A stretch of DNA of 64,000 nt from Entomohabitans teleogrylli (GCF_001484765.1 NZ_LLXO01000025.1:26914-90913), one strand, 5' to 3'; shown: positions 9,396-21,874, numbered from the stretch's first letter. Numbers and translations are program-made. The notes: generated by a model from the letters alone, not told the origin.

Positions 9396-10271
9396 ATGAG
9401 AACGAAAATCCTCACCGCTGCGCTACTGTCCGTACTGGCCGTTTCAGTACAGGCCGCTGAAAAACCAATGAAAATCCTCATCGTCAACGACGATGGCTGC
9501 GAGTCCATCGGCACCACCTCCCTGCAGGATAAGCTGGCGGCGAAAGGTTATGATGTCTGGATGGTGGCGCCGGCCACTAACCAGAGCGGTATTGGCTCCG
9601 CGATTACGTTCCGCCCGGGTAAAGTGTTCGACACCAAAAAGATTGCCGATAAGCGTTACTGCTTCCCGGGCACGCCGGCAGACGCGCTGGACTTTGGCCT
9701 GTGGGGCGTGCTGAAAGACGCGCCGCCGGATCTGGTCATCTCCGGCGTCAATGACGGCCCGAATACCGGCATGGCGCAGGTGAACTCCGGCACCGTCAGC
9801 GCCGCTGCCCGCGCGCTGCGCTACGGCTTCCCGGCCATCGCCGCCAGTATCGGCTACCGCTTTACCGAAGAAGAGATCAAAAACAAATGGCCGAGCACTC
9901 ATAAATACTGGCCCGATTCCGTGGACTATGTGGTAACGCTGGTCGATAAGCTCAACACCTCCTGGAAAGCGGGCGCGGACGTGCTGCCGAAGGGTTCCGG
10001 TCTGAGCATCAACTATCCGCCGCTGCCGGTGTCGGAGATCAAAGGAGTGCACTATATCGACAACGAACAGTTCCCGGCGCCGCAGATCGGTTATGACCTG
10101 CTGGCGGACGGCAGCGCGAAGCAGACCATGAACCCGTCGGCGCTGGAGCCCGGCGAAGGGGACAATGATACCGGCTGGCTGAACAAGGGCTATATCACTT
10201 ACACCCTTTTCGATGGCTCATGGAACGCACCGCAGTTCCAGGCGCAGTATGAAGCGCTGCTGGGCAAGTAA
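9396..10271 (+). CDS. Secreted SurE-family 5'/3'-nucleotidase (acid phosphatase)
   Basis: This 291-residue SurE-fold phosphatase has a signal peptide (MRTKILTAALLSVLAVSVQA), whereas housekeeping SurE is cytoplasmic. The metal-binding set is intact: Asp32 and Asp33 in VNDDG, Ser64 in NQSG and Asn119 in SGVNDGPNTG; SGTVSAAARA follows. Family members hydrolyse nucleoside monophosphates and other phosphate esters with a divalent metal ion. The strong AAGGAG ribosome-binding site sets the start. It is transcribed from its own RAT-controlled leader and lies immediately before bglF, which has a very similar leader. A 9-bp hairpin without a U-tract (10287-10307) follows, so some read-through into bglF is possible. 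Confidence 0.87.
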   Translation: MRTKILTAALLSVLAVSVQAAEKPMKILIVNDDGCESIGTTSLQDKLAAKGYDVWMVAPATNQSGIGSAITFRPGKVFDTKKIADKRYCFPGTPADALDFGLWGVLKDAPPDLVISGVNDGPNTGMAQVNSGTVSAAARALRYGFPAIAASIGYRFTEEEIKNKWPSTHKYWPDSVDYVVTLVDKLNTSWKAGADVLPKGSGLSINYPPLPVSEIKGVHYIDNEQFPAPQIGYDLLADGSAKQTMNPSALEPGEGDNDTGWLNKGYITYTLFDGSWNAPQFQAQYEALLGK

Positions 10272-10331
10272 TCGGCGTTATCCTTCCGGGCGCCGCAGCG
10301 GCGCCCGAAGCAAAAAAGATTTCTGGATCAA

Positions 10332-10360
10332 GGATTGTTACTGCGTCTGCAGGCAAAACC
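10332..10360 (+). promoter_or_regulatory. RAT 3: BglG-type ribonucleic antiterminator before bglF
   Basis: GGATTGTTACTG, six bases (CGTCTG), CAGGCAAAACC, nearly identical to the RAT sites of the E. coli bgl operon. It overlaps the terminator at 10358-10404 and precedes bglF. Confidence 0.94.
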
Positions 10361-10404
10361 TGACGCGCCATCCTGCAAACCGGAACTGGCGCTCAGGTTT
10401 TTTT
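10358..10404 (+). terminator. Leader terminator of the bglFB operon
   Basis: AACCTGACGCGCCA pairs with TGGCGCTCAGGTT, with one bulge, and seven T residues follow. After the T-run the sequence GCGCCTCAG is shared with the leader at 9357-9365, which suggests that the two plus-strand leaders are duplicates. Confidence 0.92.
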
Positions 10405-10430
10405 GCGCCTCAGCGCTGGCTATGGGTTAA

Positions 10431-13729
<3,299 letters not shown>

Positions 13730-13739
13730 TCCCCACGCC

Positions 13740-13770
13740 AGCCCGCCGTCCGGCGGGCTGCATTTCTTTC
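13740..13770 (+). terminator. Terminator after bglB
   Basis: AGCCCGCC, loop GTCC, GGCGGGCT (13740-13759), then GCATTTCTTTCCCTTT. The T-tract is interrupted. Confidence 0.6.
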
Positions 13771-13855
13771 CCTTTCGGATATCGTCTGCGCGCTTTTATG
13801 ACCTGGATCCCGGCAGGCGCTTGAACTGACGGCGCTTTTCCGTGACACTGATAAG

Positions 13856-13871
13856 GTGTAAACGTTTACCC
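13856..13871 (+). promoter_or_regulatory. GalR operator (autoregulation)
   Basis: GTGTAAACGTTTACCC matches the gal operator consensus GTGNAANCGNTTNCAC at all but one fixed position. It lies 17 bases before the galR ATG, so GalR probably represses its own promoter. Confidence 0.75.
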
Positions 13872-13887
13872 AACGAGGTGGTGTCCA

Positions 13888-14892
13888 ATGGCGACAATAA
13901 AGGATGTAGCGCGACTGGCGGGGGTATCCGTTGCCACCGTTTCCCGCGTGATCAACGGCTCCCCAAAGGCCAGCGATGCCTCGCGGGCCGCTGTCAACAG
14001 CGCCATGGAACAACTGAATTACCATCCGAACGCCAACGCCCGGGCGCTGGCCCAACAGAATACCGAAACCATTGGACTGGTGGTGAGCGACGTTTCCGAC
14101 CCGTTCTTCGGCGCGATGGCCAAAGCCGTGGAACAAGTGGCTTACCGCACCGGCAATTTCCTGCTGATCGGCAACGGTTATCATAACGAGCAGAAAGAGC
14201 GCCAGGCCATTGAGCAGTTGATCCGCCACCGCTGCGCGGCGCTGGTGGTGCACGCCAAAATGATCCCCGACGCCGATATCGCCGCGCTGATGGCGCAGTT
14301 CCCGGGGATGGTGCTGATCAACCGTATTGTTCCCGGCTATGAAAAACGCTGTGTGGCCCTCGACGATCGCTACGGCGCCTGGCTGGCGACCCGCCATCTG
14401 ATCCAGCAGGGCCACCGGCAGATAGGCTTTATCTGCTCCAACCATCCCATTTCCGACGCCGAAGACCGATTACAGGGCTACTATGACGCCCTGACGGAAC
14501 ATGGCCTGCCGGCCAGCGATCGGCTGGTGACATTCGGGGAACCGGATGAGAGCGGCGGCGAACAGGCAATGACTGAACTGCTCGGACGCGGCAAAGCGGT
14601 GACCGCCGTCGCCTGTTATAACGATTCGATGGCGGCCGGGGCGATGGGGGTATTAAGCGATAACGGTATTGACGTACCGCGGCAGATATCGCTGATCGGC
14701 TTCGACGATATTCTGGTTTCGCGCTATGTGCGCCCGCGGCTGACCACCATCCGCTACCCGCTGGTGACCATGGCCACTCAGGCCGCAGAGCTGGCGCTGG
14801 CGCTGGCCGACAACCGTCCGCTGCCGGAGGTGACCCACCTGTTCAGTCCGACGCTGGTGCGCCGCCACTCGGTAGTTCCCCCCGCCGAATAA
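13888..14892 (+). CDS. galR: GalR, galactose operon repressor
   Basis: This 334-residue LacI-family repressor has an N-terminal helix-turn-helix (TIKDVARLAGVSVATVSRVI, residues 3-22) and hinge, followed by a periplasmic-binding-protein-like sensor domain (about 60-330). Blocks such as DVSDPFFGAM, GNGYHNEQKERQAIEQLIRH and DDRYGAWLATRHLIQQGH are almost unchanged from E. coli GalR, which binds galactose and represses the gal, mgl and galP genes. The position next to lysA is conserved. The E. coli protein is a few residues longer at the C-terminus. Confidence 0.97.
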   Translation: MATIKDVARLAGVSVATVSRVINGSPKASDASRAAVNSAMEQLNYHPNANARALAQQNTETIGLVVSDVSDPFFGAMAKAVEQVAYRTGNFLLIGNGYHNEQKERQAIEQLIRHRCAALVVHAKMIPDADIAALMAQFPGMVLINRIVPGYEKRCVALDDRYGAWLATRHLIQQGHRQIGFICSNHPISDAEDRLQGYYDALTEHGLPASDRLVTFGEPDESGGEQAMTELLGRGKAVTAVACYNDSMAAGAMGVLSDNGIDVPRQISLIGFDDILVSRYVRPRLTTIRYPLVTMATQAAELALALADNRPLPEVTHLFSPTLVRRHSVVPPAE

Positions 14893-14966
14893 CCCGCCCT
14901 GCCCCCGCGGGCGCGAGGCGCAAGGCGCAAAAGCGCAGTACATGCAGAAGCCGTGACGCTTTAATC

Positions 14967-14990
14967 TGCGCCCCACGATTGTGGGGCGCA
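14967..14990. terminator. Hairpin between the convergent galR and lysA genes
   Basis: TGCGCCCCAC, loop GATT, GTGGGGCGCA: a perfect 10-bp stem. No U-tract follows on either strand, so it may act as a barrier or mRNA 3' end stabiliser for both convergent genes. Confidence 0.55.
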
Positions 14991-15020
14991 AAACCGGTCA
15001 CCAGAGCGCCAGCCGCGAAA

Positions 15021-16280
15021 TTACAGCAGTTCCAGCGCCAGCAGCTCCGCCACCGTCTGGCGGCGGCGAATCAGGCGCGGCGCGCCGTTATCGAACAACA
15101 CTTCCGGCAGCAGCGGGCGGCTATTGTAGTTGGAGGACATTGAAGCCCCGTAAGCGCCGGTATCGTGGAATACCAGGTAATCGCCGATCTGGACCGGCGG
15201 CAGCGCCCGGGTTTCCACTTTACCCCCTTCCTGCTGGGTGAAGACATCGCCGGATTCGCACAGCGGACCGGCCACCACGGTTTCCGTCAGCGCGCCGGAC
15301 AGCGCCCGGCCATCGCGCGGCAGCACAGAAATATGGTGGTAGCTACCGTACATCGCCGGACGCATCAGGTCGTTAAACCCGGCGTCGACCAGCACGAAAT
15401 GGCGGCTTCCCATCTGTTTTACGCTGCGCACCTGCGCAATTAGCACCCCGGATTCAGCGACCAGGAAGCGTCCCGGCTCAATCTCCAGAGTCACCGGGTG
15501 GCCCAGGTGGGCGGCGATTCTCTCGCGGGCGGCGTTCCACAGACCATAGTAGTGGTCGGTATCGATAGTCTCTTCGCCGGCGCGGTAGGGGATCGACAGC
15601 CCGCCGCCGGCGGAAATCGCCTGCAAATCCTGACCAAAGGCGATCACATGCTCCACCATGGCGCCGCACACCTGCTCAAGATGGCCGTAATCGACGCCGG
15701 ATCCGATATGCATGTGCAGGCCCACCAGTTGCAGATCGTACTGGCGCATCACCGCCAGCGCCCGGGGCAGATCGCTGTACCAGATACCGTGCTTACTGTT
15801 TTCGCCGCCGGTATTGGTTTTCTGGCTGTGGCCGTGGCCAAATCCGGGGTTGATACGCAACCACACCCGGTGGCCGGGCGACACGGCGCCAAGCTGGGAG
15901 AGCATATCCACCGAACCGGCGTTCACCGGGATCCCCAACTCATGGACCCGCGCCAGAGTGGCGTCGTCGAGCACATCAGCGGTAAAGACGATGTCGTGGG
16001 GATTTTGCTGTGGGTCATAGCCCGCGGCCAGCGCCCGCTCGATCTCCCCCAGCGATACCGAATCCACTTTTACTCCCTGTTCGCGCATCAGGCGCAGAAT
16101 ATGGACATTGGAACAGGCTTTCTGGGCAAAGCGAATCACATCAAACTGGCGCAACTGGCTAATCTGACGGCGAATAATCTGCGCGTCATAGACCCACACC
16201 GGGCAGCCGAATTGCGGCGGCAGGGCGCGCAGATTAGCGGCGCTCAGCGCGCTTTGGGTGGTATCGAGAGGTTGCGGCAT
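15021..16280 (-). CDS. lysA: LysA, diaminopimelate decarboxylase
   Basis: This 419-residue PLP enzyme is of the alanine-racemase fold type III. Lys54 in FAQKACSN binds the cofactor; the glycine-rich SAGGGLSIPY and EPGRFLVAESG blocks hold the phosphate, and GPLCESGDV supplies the active-site cysteine. It catalyses the last step of lysine synthesis, meso-diaminopimelate to L-lysine. It is collinear with E. coli LysA over its whole length. It is divergent from lysR with a gap of about 115 bases, as in E. coli, where LysR activates lysA when diaminopimelate is high. AAGGAG precedes the ATG. Confidence 0.97.
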   Translation of the reverse strand: MPQPLDTTQSALSAANLRALPPQFGCPVWVYDAQIIRRQISQLRQFDVIRFAQKACSNVHILRLMREQGVKVDSVSLGEIERALAAGYDPQQNPHDIVFTADVLDDATLARVHELGIPVNAGSVDMLSQLGAVSPGHRVWLRINPGFGHGHSQKTNTGGENSKHGIWYSDLPRALAVMRQYDLQLVGLHMHIGSGVDYGHLEQVCGAMVEHVIAFGQDLQAISAGGGLSIPYRAGEETIDTDHYYGLWNAARERIAAHLGHPVTLEIEPGRFLVAESGVLIAQVRSVKQMGSRHFVLVDAGFNDLMRPAMYGSYHHISVLPRDGRALSGALTETVVAGPLCESGDVFTQQEGGKVETRALPPVQIGDYLVFHDTGAYGASMSSNYNSRPLLPEVLFDNGAPRLIRRRQTVAELLALELL

Positions 16281-16396
16281 GGAGAACTCCTTTCATTTTG
16301 TATGGCGTTTATTACGCCACAGTCGCCAGTGAATAAAAAATATCGTTTTCTACACAGTCTATGCAAAAATGATATGGACTAACGAGGAATCGCGCC

Positions 16397-17320
16397 ATGC
16401 CCGCCATTAACCTGCGCCATATCGAAATCTTCCATGCGGTGATGACCGCCGGCAACCTGACCGAGGCCGCCGCCCTGCTGCACACCTCGCAGCCGACCGT
16501 CAGCCGGGAGCTGGCGCGCTTTGAAAAAGTGATCGGTCTGCAACTGTTTGAACGCAGCCGCGGCCGGCTACACCCGACGGTGCAGGGACTGCGGCTGTTC
16601 GAAGAGGTGCAGCGATCCTGGTATGGTCTGGATCGCATCGTGGCGGCGGCGGAAAGCCTGCGCGAATTCCGCCAGGGGGAGCTGTCTATCGCCTGCCTGC
16701 CGGTATTCTCCCAGTCGTTTCTGCCAGCGCTGGTGACGCCGTTCCTCGCCCGCTACCCGGAATTGAGCCTGAACATCGTGCCTCAGGAATCGCCGCTGCT
16801 GGAAGAGTGGCTCTCCGCCCAGCGCCACGACCTGGGGCTGACGGAAACCGTCACCACGCCGGCCGGTACGGCGCGCGAAAGTCTGCTGACCCTCAATGAA
16901 GTGTGCGTGCTGCCCGCCGACCATCCGCTGGCGCGAAAGCGCAGCCTCGGCCCCGCCGATTTCAGCGGCGAAAACTATATCAGCCTGTCGCGCAGCGACA
17001 GCTATCGCCAGTTGCTCGACCAGCTGTTTCACGAACATGGGGTGAAAAGGCGGATGGTGGTGGAAACCCACAGCGCCGCCTCCGTCTGCGCCATGGTGCG
17101 CGCCGGGGCGGGTATTTCGGTGGTCAATCCGCTGACAGCGCTGGACTATGCGGCCAGCGGCGTAGCGGTGCGGCGCTTCCGGATTGCCGTTCCTTTCACG
17201 GTCAGCCTGATTCGTCCGCTTCACCGCCCGGCGTCGGCGCTGGTCAACGCTTTCAGCGAACATTTACGCGCCGCGATGCCGCGCTTTACCACCCTGCTGA
17301 CGCAGATGCTGGAGGATTAG
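16397..17320 (+). CDS. lysR: LysR, activator of lysA
   Basis: This 307-residue LysR-type regulator has an N-terminal winged helix-turn-helix ([21 protein letters not shown], then [13 protein letters not shown]) and a C-terminal co-inducer domain (about 90-300). It is near-identical to E. coli LysR in blocks such as [11 protein letters not shown] and [15 protein letters not shown]. It activates the divergent lysA gene and represses itself. Its 3' end overlaps the convergent ygeA gene by 4 bases. Confidence 0.96.
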   Translation: MPAINLRHIEIFHAVMTAGNLTEAAALLHTSQPTVSRELARFEKVIGLQLFERSRGRLHPTVQGLRLFEEVQRSWYGLDRIVAAAESLREFRQGELSIACLPVFSQSFLPALVTPFLARYPELSLNIVPQESPLLEEWLSAQRHDLGLTETVTTPAGTARESLLTLNEVCVLPADHPLARKRSLGPADFSGENYISLSRSDSYRQLLDQLFHEHGVKRRMVVETHSAASVCAMVRAGAGISVVNPLTALDYAASGVAVRRFRIAVPFTVSLIRPLHRPASALVNAFSEHLRAAMPRFTTLLTQMLED

Positions 17321-18012
17321 TCCTCCAGCATAAAGCGTACCGCATCAGCCGCGTGGAGAGCCGCGGTATCAAACACCGGCACCGGACACTGCTGCTGATT
17401 GATCAACAGGCCTATCTCGGTACAGCCAAAAATCACCCCCTCGGCCCCCTGGCTGACCAGTTGCGCAATCACCTGCTGATAGCAGGCCCGGGAGCTGTCG
17501 AGCCAGCGCCCGAGACACAGCTCTTCAAAAATGATGCGGTTTATTTCCGCCCGCTGGTCGGCGCCGGGGATCAGACATTCGATAGCGAATTCACGCTCCA
17601 GCCGCCCGCGGTAAAAATCCTGCTCCATGGTATAGCGCGTGCCGAGCAGCGCCACCCGGCGCAGCCCCTGCGCGGCGATCGCCCGCCCGGTGGCGTCGGC
17701 GATATGCAAAAACGGCAGCGCACACTGCGCTTCAATGACATCCGCCACTTTGTGCATGGTGTTGGTACACAGCACAATACCGTGGGCGCCCGCTCTCTGT
17801 AACCCCAGCGCGGCATCGGCCAGCATCTGCCCGGCCTGATCCCACTCCCCGCGGCTCTGACACAGCTCGATGTCATGAAAATCCACGCTGTGCAGCACAA
17901 TTTGCGCGGAATGCAGCCCGCCCAGCCGTGCTTTGATCCCTTCATTTATCAGCCGGTAATAAGGAATGGTGGACTCCCAGCTCATTCCGCCCAGTAATCC
18001 GATGGTTTTCAT
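17317..18012 (-). CDS. ygeA: YgeA, broad-specificity amino-acid racemase
   Basis: This 231-residue member of the aspartate/glutamate racemase superfamily needs no cofactor. It has two duplicated halves, each giving one catalytic cysteine: VLCTNTMHK near residue 83 and FGCTEIGLL near 195. The N-terminus [19 protein letters not shown] is typical. E. coli YgeA racemises several amino acids, with preference for homoserine, and contributes to D-amino-acid metabolism. The ATG at 18012 follows GGAGAG; the longer frame has no such signal. The position after lysR is conserved with E. coli. Confidence 0.93.
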   Translation of the reverse strand: MKTIGLLGGMSWESTIPYYRLINEGIKARLGGLHSAQIVLHSVDFHDIELCQSRGEWDQAGQMLADAALGLQRAGAHGIVLCTNTMHKVADVIEAQCALPFLHIADATGRAIAAQGLRRVALLGTRYTMEQDFYRGRLEREFAIECLIPGADQRAEINRIIFEELCLGRWLDSSRACYQQVIAQLVSQGAEGVIFGCTEIGLLINQQQCPVPVFDTAALHAADAVRFMLED

Positions 18013-18142
18013 GATCTCTCCTGTGATGACAGCGCTTCGCGAATTGATGATGCCGGGATTGCGGGACAATGCCAATCCGATCGTACCGCCAGTTTTATCA
18101 TACAGGCTATCGCCATTGCCTGAATCCGCTTACCGTGGTAAA

Positions 18143-18161
18143 AATGAAACAACGTTTCAAT
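18143..18161. promoter_or_regulatory. KdgR operator upstream of kdgF
   Basis: AATGAAACAACGTTTCAAT, a near-perfect palindrome matching the KdgR consensus AATGAAACATTGTTTCATT. It ends 16 bases before the kdgF ATG, so bound KdgR would block transcription. Confidence 0.88.
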
Positions 18162-18177
18162 CAAAGGAAAGCCGCCA

Positions 18178-18501
18178 ATGTTTACTTTTATTAAAGACAC
18201 CGAACTCGAAGACCTCGGCGCCGGCGTCACCCGCCGGATTCTGGCCCACGATGGCAACATGATGGCCGTACAGGTGAATTTCGCCACCGGCGCCGTTGGC
18301 CCCTTGCATAACCACCCGCACGAACAGTTGACCTACGTCCTGTCCGGCGAATTTGAGTTCACCATCGGCGATGAAACCCATCGGGTAAGCGCCGGTGATA
18401 CATTGTACAAACAGCCGAATATCATGCACGGCTGCGTCTGTTTGCAGGCCGGCACGCTGCTTGATACGTTCACCCCAATCCGCGAAGACTTCCTGAAGTA
18501 A
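18178..18501 (+). CDS. kdgF: KdgF, unsaturated uronate-processing cupin
   Basis: This 107-residue single-domain cupin has the metal-binding motif LHNHPHEQLTYV (His44, His46, His48) and the second motif KQPNIMHGC with His84. It matches the KdgF family in size and in both motifs. KdgF converts the 4,5-unsaturated galacturonate released from pectin oligomers to the linear ketonised form, which then goes to KduI/KduD. It lies between ygeA and togMNAB, with its own KdgR operator, and so belongs to the pectin cluster. Confidence 0.9.
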   Translation: MFTFIKDTELEDLGAGVTRRILAHDGNMMAVQVNFATGAVGPLHNHPHEQLTYVLSGEFEFTIGDETHRVSAGDTLYKQPNIMHGCVCLQAGTLLDTFTPIREDFLK

Positions 18502-18602
18502 CGTCCCACTCCGTCCCCCGTACAGGAGCGGCCAGCCCGCTCCCCTGCGCCACGCTGGCCGAACTATCCCCATCCGGCGCAAAAAATCGCCGCTCCGAAA
18601 TA

Positions 18603-18621
18603 AATTGAAACAGCGTTTCGA
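18603..18621. promoter_or_regulatory. KdgR operator 1 upstream of togMNAB
   Basis: AATTGAAACAGCGTTTCGA, two substitutions in the outer arms of the KdgR consensus. It lies in the 420-base gap between kdgF and togM. Confidence 0.75.
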
Positions 18622-18678
18622 CTTCGATCACATTTCCGACAAGAATCGCATGACGGGTTTTTAAATCCCATTAGAATT

Positions 18679-18697
18679 AAATAAAACATCGTTTCAT
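18679..18697. promoter_or_regulatory. KdgR operator 2 upstream of togMNAB
   Basis: AAATAAAACATCGTTTCAT, close to the KdgR consensus and 76 bases after the first tog operator. Two sites suggest tight repression of the transporter operon. The rest of the gap to 18922 shows no reading frame. Confidence 0.78.
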
Positions 18698-18922
18698 AAA
18701 TTTAAAACGACATTTTTATAAACCAGACGATGCACAGCGGATAAGCCATTTTATCCACCCCAGGGTACGGATAACGCATTAATTCAACGGTAACGATCAG
18801 GGACACGATATGCCAGCCACCAGCAACGATTAACGCCACACGCCAGCGCAGATGCTCCCGGCATCGGCAGGCGGATGGCTAACGCCTCTTAATTTCAACC
18901 TCTGACAGCCAGGTAGGTAAGT

Positions 18923-19813
18923 ATGAATGAAAACAGACTGTTAGGACTGGCATGGATATCGCCCTATATCATTGGGTTGATAGTCTTTACCGCCTTTCCT
19001 TTCGTTTCGTCGTTCTTTCTCAGTTTCACTGAGTATGACCTGATGAACCCGCCGGAATTTACCGGCCTTGAGAACTATCGCTACATGTTTACCGAAGACG
19101 CGCTCTTCTGGAAATCGATGGGCGTGACCTTTGCCTACGTATTTTTGACTATCCCGCTCAAGCTGGCTTTTGCGCTGGGAATTGCTTTCGTCCTGAACTT
19201 TAAACTGCGCGGTATCGGCTTCTTTCGCACCGCCTACTATATTCCATCGATTCTCGGCAGCTCAGTGGCGATCGCGGTACTGTGGCGCGCCCTGTTCGCC
19301 ATCGACGGGTTGCTGAACAGCTTTATCAGCGTGTTCGGGTTCGATCCGGTGAACTGGCTGGGGGAACCCTCGCTGGCGCTGATGTCCGTGACCCTGCTGC
19401 GCGTCTGGCAGTTCGGATCAGCGATGGTTATCTTCCTGGCGGCGCTGCAAAACGTCCCGCAGTCCCAGTATGAAGCGGCGATGATCGACGGCGCCTCAAA
19501 ATGGCAGATGTTCCTGAAGGTCACGGTGCCGCTGATTACCCCGGTGATTTTCTTCAACTTTATTATGCAGACTACTCAGGCGTTCCAGGAGTTTACCGCG
19601 CCGTACATCATCACCGGCGGCGGTCCGACCCACTACACCTATCTGTTCTCGCTGTATATCTACGACACGGCGTTCAAATATTTCGAAATGGGCTACGGCG
19701 CGGCGCTGGCTTGGGTACTGTTCCTGGTGGTGGCGGTATTCGCCTCCATTGCCTTCAAATCATCAAAATACTGGGTCTTCTACTCCGCTGATAAAGGAGG
19801 CAAAAATGGCTGA
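18923..19813 (+). CDS. togM: TogM, oligogalacturonide ABC importer permease
   Basis: This 296-residue binding-protein-dependent transport permease of the MalF/UgpA type has six membrane segments and the EAA loop QYEAAMIDGASKWQMFLKVTVPLI near residues 188-212. As the first gene of the togMNAB operon it forms the channel with TogN and carries oligogalacturonides into the cytoplasm. The start follows CAGGTAGGTAAGT. It overlaps togN by 8 bases. Confidence 0.9.
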   Translation: MNENRLLGLAWISPYIIGLIVFTAFPFVSSFFLSFTEYDLMNPPEFTGLENYRYMFTEDALFWKSMGVTFAYVFLTIPLKLAFALGIAFVLNFKLRGIGFFRTAYYIPSILGSSVAIAVLWRALFAIDGLLNSFISVFGFDPVNWLGEPSLALMSVTLLRVWQFGSAMVIFLAALQNVPQSQYEAAMIDGASKWQMFLKVTVPLITPVIFFNFIMQTTQAFQEFTAPYIITGGGPTHYTYLFSLYIYDTAFKYFEMGYGAALAWVLFLVVAVFASIAFKSSKYWVFYSADKGGKNG

Positions 19814-20720
19814 TATTCAACAGAGTCACACCCCCACCCGGCAGACGCCTGGTGAAGCGGAACTGGAAGTGCAGCGCACGCTGCGCCGGGAAAAAATCAA
19901 CGCCGGCATTCGCTATGTGGTGTTGCTGGCGGTCGGTCTGCTGATGCTCTATCCGCTGGTGTGGATGTTTTCGGCGGCCTTTAAACCTAACCATGAGATC
20001 TTCACCACGCTGGGCCTGATCCCGGAAAACCCGACCATGGACGGGTTCGCCAACGGCTGGAAAACCGGTACCGAATATACTTTCGGCCATTACATGCTCA
20101 ATACCTTCCAGTATGTGATCCCGAAAGTTATCCTGACCATTATCTCTTCCACCGTGGTGGCCTACGGCTTCGCGCGGTTTGAGATCCCGTGGAAGAATTT
20201 CTGGTTCGCGACGCTTATCGCCACCATGCTGCTGCCCAGCACCGTACTGCTGATCCCGCAGTACCTGATGTTCCGTGAAATGGGCATGCTGAACAGCTAT
20301 CTGCCGCTGTACCTGCCGCTGGCCTTCGCCACCCAGGGGTTCTTCGTCTTTATGCTGATTCAGTTCCTGCGCGGCGTCCCCCGCGACATGGAAGAAGCGG
20401 CGCAAATCGACGGCTGTAACTCCTTTCAGGTGCTGTGGTACGTGGTCGTACCGATCCTCAAGCCGGCGATTATCTCCGTGGCGCTGTTCCAGTTTATGTG
20501 GTCAATGAACGACTTTATCGGCCCGCTGATTTACGTCTACAGCGTGGATAAATACCCGATCGCCCTGGCGCTGAAAATGTCTATCGACGTGACCGAAGGG
20601 GCGCCGTGGAACGAAATTCTGGCAATGGCGAGTATCTCCATCCTGCCGTCCATCATCATCTTCTTCCTGGCGCAGCGCTACTTTGTGCAGGGCGTGTCCA
20701 GCAGCGGAATCAAAGGTTAA
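19806..20720 (+). CDS. togN: TogN, oligogalacturonide ABC importer permease
   Basis: This 304-residue permease of the MalG/UgpE type has six membrane segments and the EAA loop MEEAAQIDGCNSFQVLWYVVVPIL near 204-228. The N-terminal 35 residues before the first membrane span are hydrophilic. The start at 19806 is set by AAAGGAGGCAAAA, which lies inside the end of togM; a longer frame to 19749 has no signal. The gap to togA is 11 bases. Confidence 0.9.
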   Translation: MADIQQSHTPTRQTPGEAELEVQRTLRREKINAGIRYVVLLAVGLLMLYPLVWMFSAAFKPNHEIFTTLGLIPENPTMDGFANGWKTGTEYTFGHYMLNTFQYVIPKVILTIISSTVVAYGFARFEIPWKNFWFATLIATMLLPSTVLLIPQYLMFREMGMLNSYLPLYLPLAFATQGFFVFMLIQFLRGVPRDMEEAAQIDGCNSFQVLWYVVVPILKPAIISVALFQFMWSMNDFIGPLIYVYSVDKYPIALALKMSIDVTEGAPWNEILAMASISILPSIIIFFLAQRYFVQGVSSSGIKG

Positions 20721-20731
20721 GAGGGAATATC

Positions 20732-21859
20732 ATGGCTGAAGTCATTTTCAACAAACTGGAAAAAGTCTACTCCAACGGATTTAAAGCGGTGCATGGTATC
20801 GACCTGACAATCGCCGACGGCGAGTTTATGGTCATCGTCGGCCCGTCCGGCTGCGCCAAATCCACCACCCTGCGCATGCTGGCCGGCCTGGAAACCATCA
20901 GCGGCGGCGAAGTGCGAATCGGCGAAAAAGTGGTTAACAACCTGGCGCCGAAAGAGCGCGGGATCGCCATGGTATTCCAGAACTACGCCCTGTATCCGCA
21001 TATGACGGTGCGTGAAAACCTCGCCTTCGGCCTGAAGCTGAGCAGAATGCCGAAAGAGCAGATCGACATGCAGGTGGATGAGGCGGCGAAGATCCTTGAA
21101 CTGGAAGAGTTGATGGACCGCCTGCCGCGCCAGCTTTCCGGCGGCCAGGCCCAGCGTGTGGCGGTCGGTCGCGCCATCGTTAAAAAACCGGATGTATTCC
21201 TGTTCGATGAACCGCTCTCCAACCTTGACGCCAAGCTGCGCGCCTCAATGCGCATCCGGATTTCAGATCTACATAAGCAGCTCAAAAAATCCGGCAAACC
21301 GGCCACCAGCGTTTACGTTACCCACGACCAGACCGAAGCGATGACCATGGGCGACCGCATTTGCGTGATGAAGCTCGGCCATATCATGCAGGTGGATACC
21401 CCGGACAACCTCTACCACCACCCGAAGAATATGTTTGTGGCGGGTTTTATCGGCGCGCCGGAAATGAATATCAAACCAACGCGCCTTGCCGAACACAATG
21501 GCCGCCTGCACATCACTGTCGGCAACAATATGCTGCCGCTCACCGACCATCAGCAGCAAAAACTGGCTGCTTATAAGGACCAGCAGGTATTTTTCGGCGT
21601 GCGTCCGGAGTTTGTTTCGGTAGCGGATGAACCCTTTGCCGACGGCTGCGCCAGCGGTGAGATGGTGCGGGTGGAAAACATGGGTCACGAATTCTTTATC
21701 TACCTGAAAGTGGGCGACTACGAACTGACCGGCCGCATCCCGTCCGATGAGGCCAAACCGATGATTAACAAGGGGCTCAATCGCAAAGTCTGGTTCCGTT
21801 TCGATATGCATAAGTGCCACATTTTCGATGCCAAAACAGAACAAAATATCTCTCTCTGA
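20732..21859 (+). CDS. togA: TogA, oligogalacturonide ABC importer ATPase
   Basis: This 375-residue sugar-importer ATPase has Walker A GPSGCAKST near residue 40 (Ala in place of the usual third Gly), Q-loop VFQNYALYPH, signature LSGGQAQRVAVGRA, Walker B VFLFDEPLSNLDAK and H-loop YVTHDQ. A C-terminal MalK-like regulatory domain (about 240-375) ends FDAKTEQNISL. It powers uptake through TogMN. The ATG at 20732 follows GAGGGAATATC; the longer reading frame back to 20606 overlaps togN and is not used. Confidence 0.92.
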   Translation: MAEVIFNKLEKVYSNGFKAVHGIDLTIADGEFMVIVGPSGCAKSTTLRMLAGLETISGGEVRIGEKVVNNLAPKERGIAMVFQNYALYPHMTVRENLAFGLKLSRMPKEQIDMQVDEAAKILELEELMDRLPRQLSGGQAQRVAVGRAIVKKPDVFLFDEPLSNLDAKLRASMRIRISDLHKQLKKSGKPATSVYVTHDQTEAMTMGDRICVMKLGHIMQVDTPDNLYHHPKNMFVAGFIGAPEMNIKPTRLAEHNGRLHITVGNNMLPLTDHQQQKLAAYKDQQVFFGVRPEFVSVADEPFADGCASGEMVRVENMGHEFFIYLKVGDYELTGRIPSDEAKPMINKGLNRKVWFRFDMHKCHIFDAKTEQNISL

Positions 21860-21874
21860 CAGGAGTCTATAGCA

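Noticed and set aside
15498..16382. A 294-codon plus-strand reading frame opposite lysA
   Set aside because: lysA is near-identical to a known enzyme on the minus strand. The opposite frame has no family features or ribosome-binding site.
20732..21859. Walker A of TogA with Ala (GPSGCAKST) as an inactivating change
   Set aside because: The Lys and Ser/Thr that bind ATP are present, and as far as I recall the same variant occurs in related oligogalacturonide importers. It is not evidence of a broken gene.
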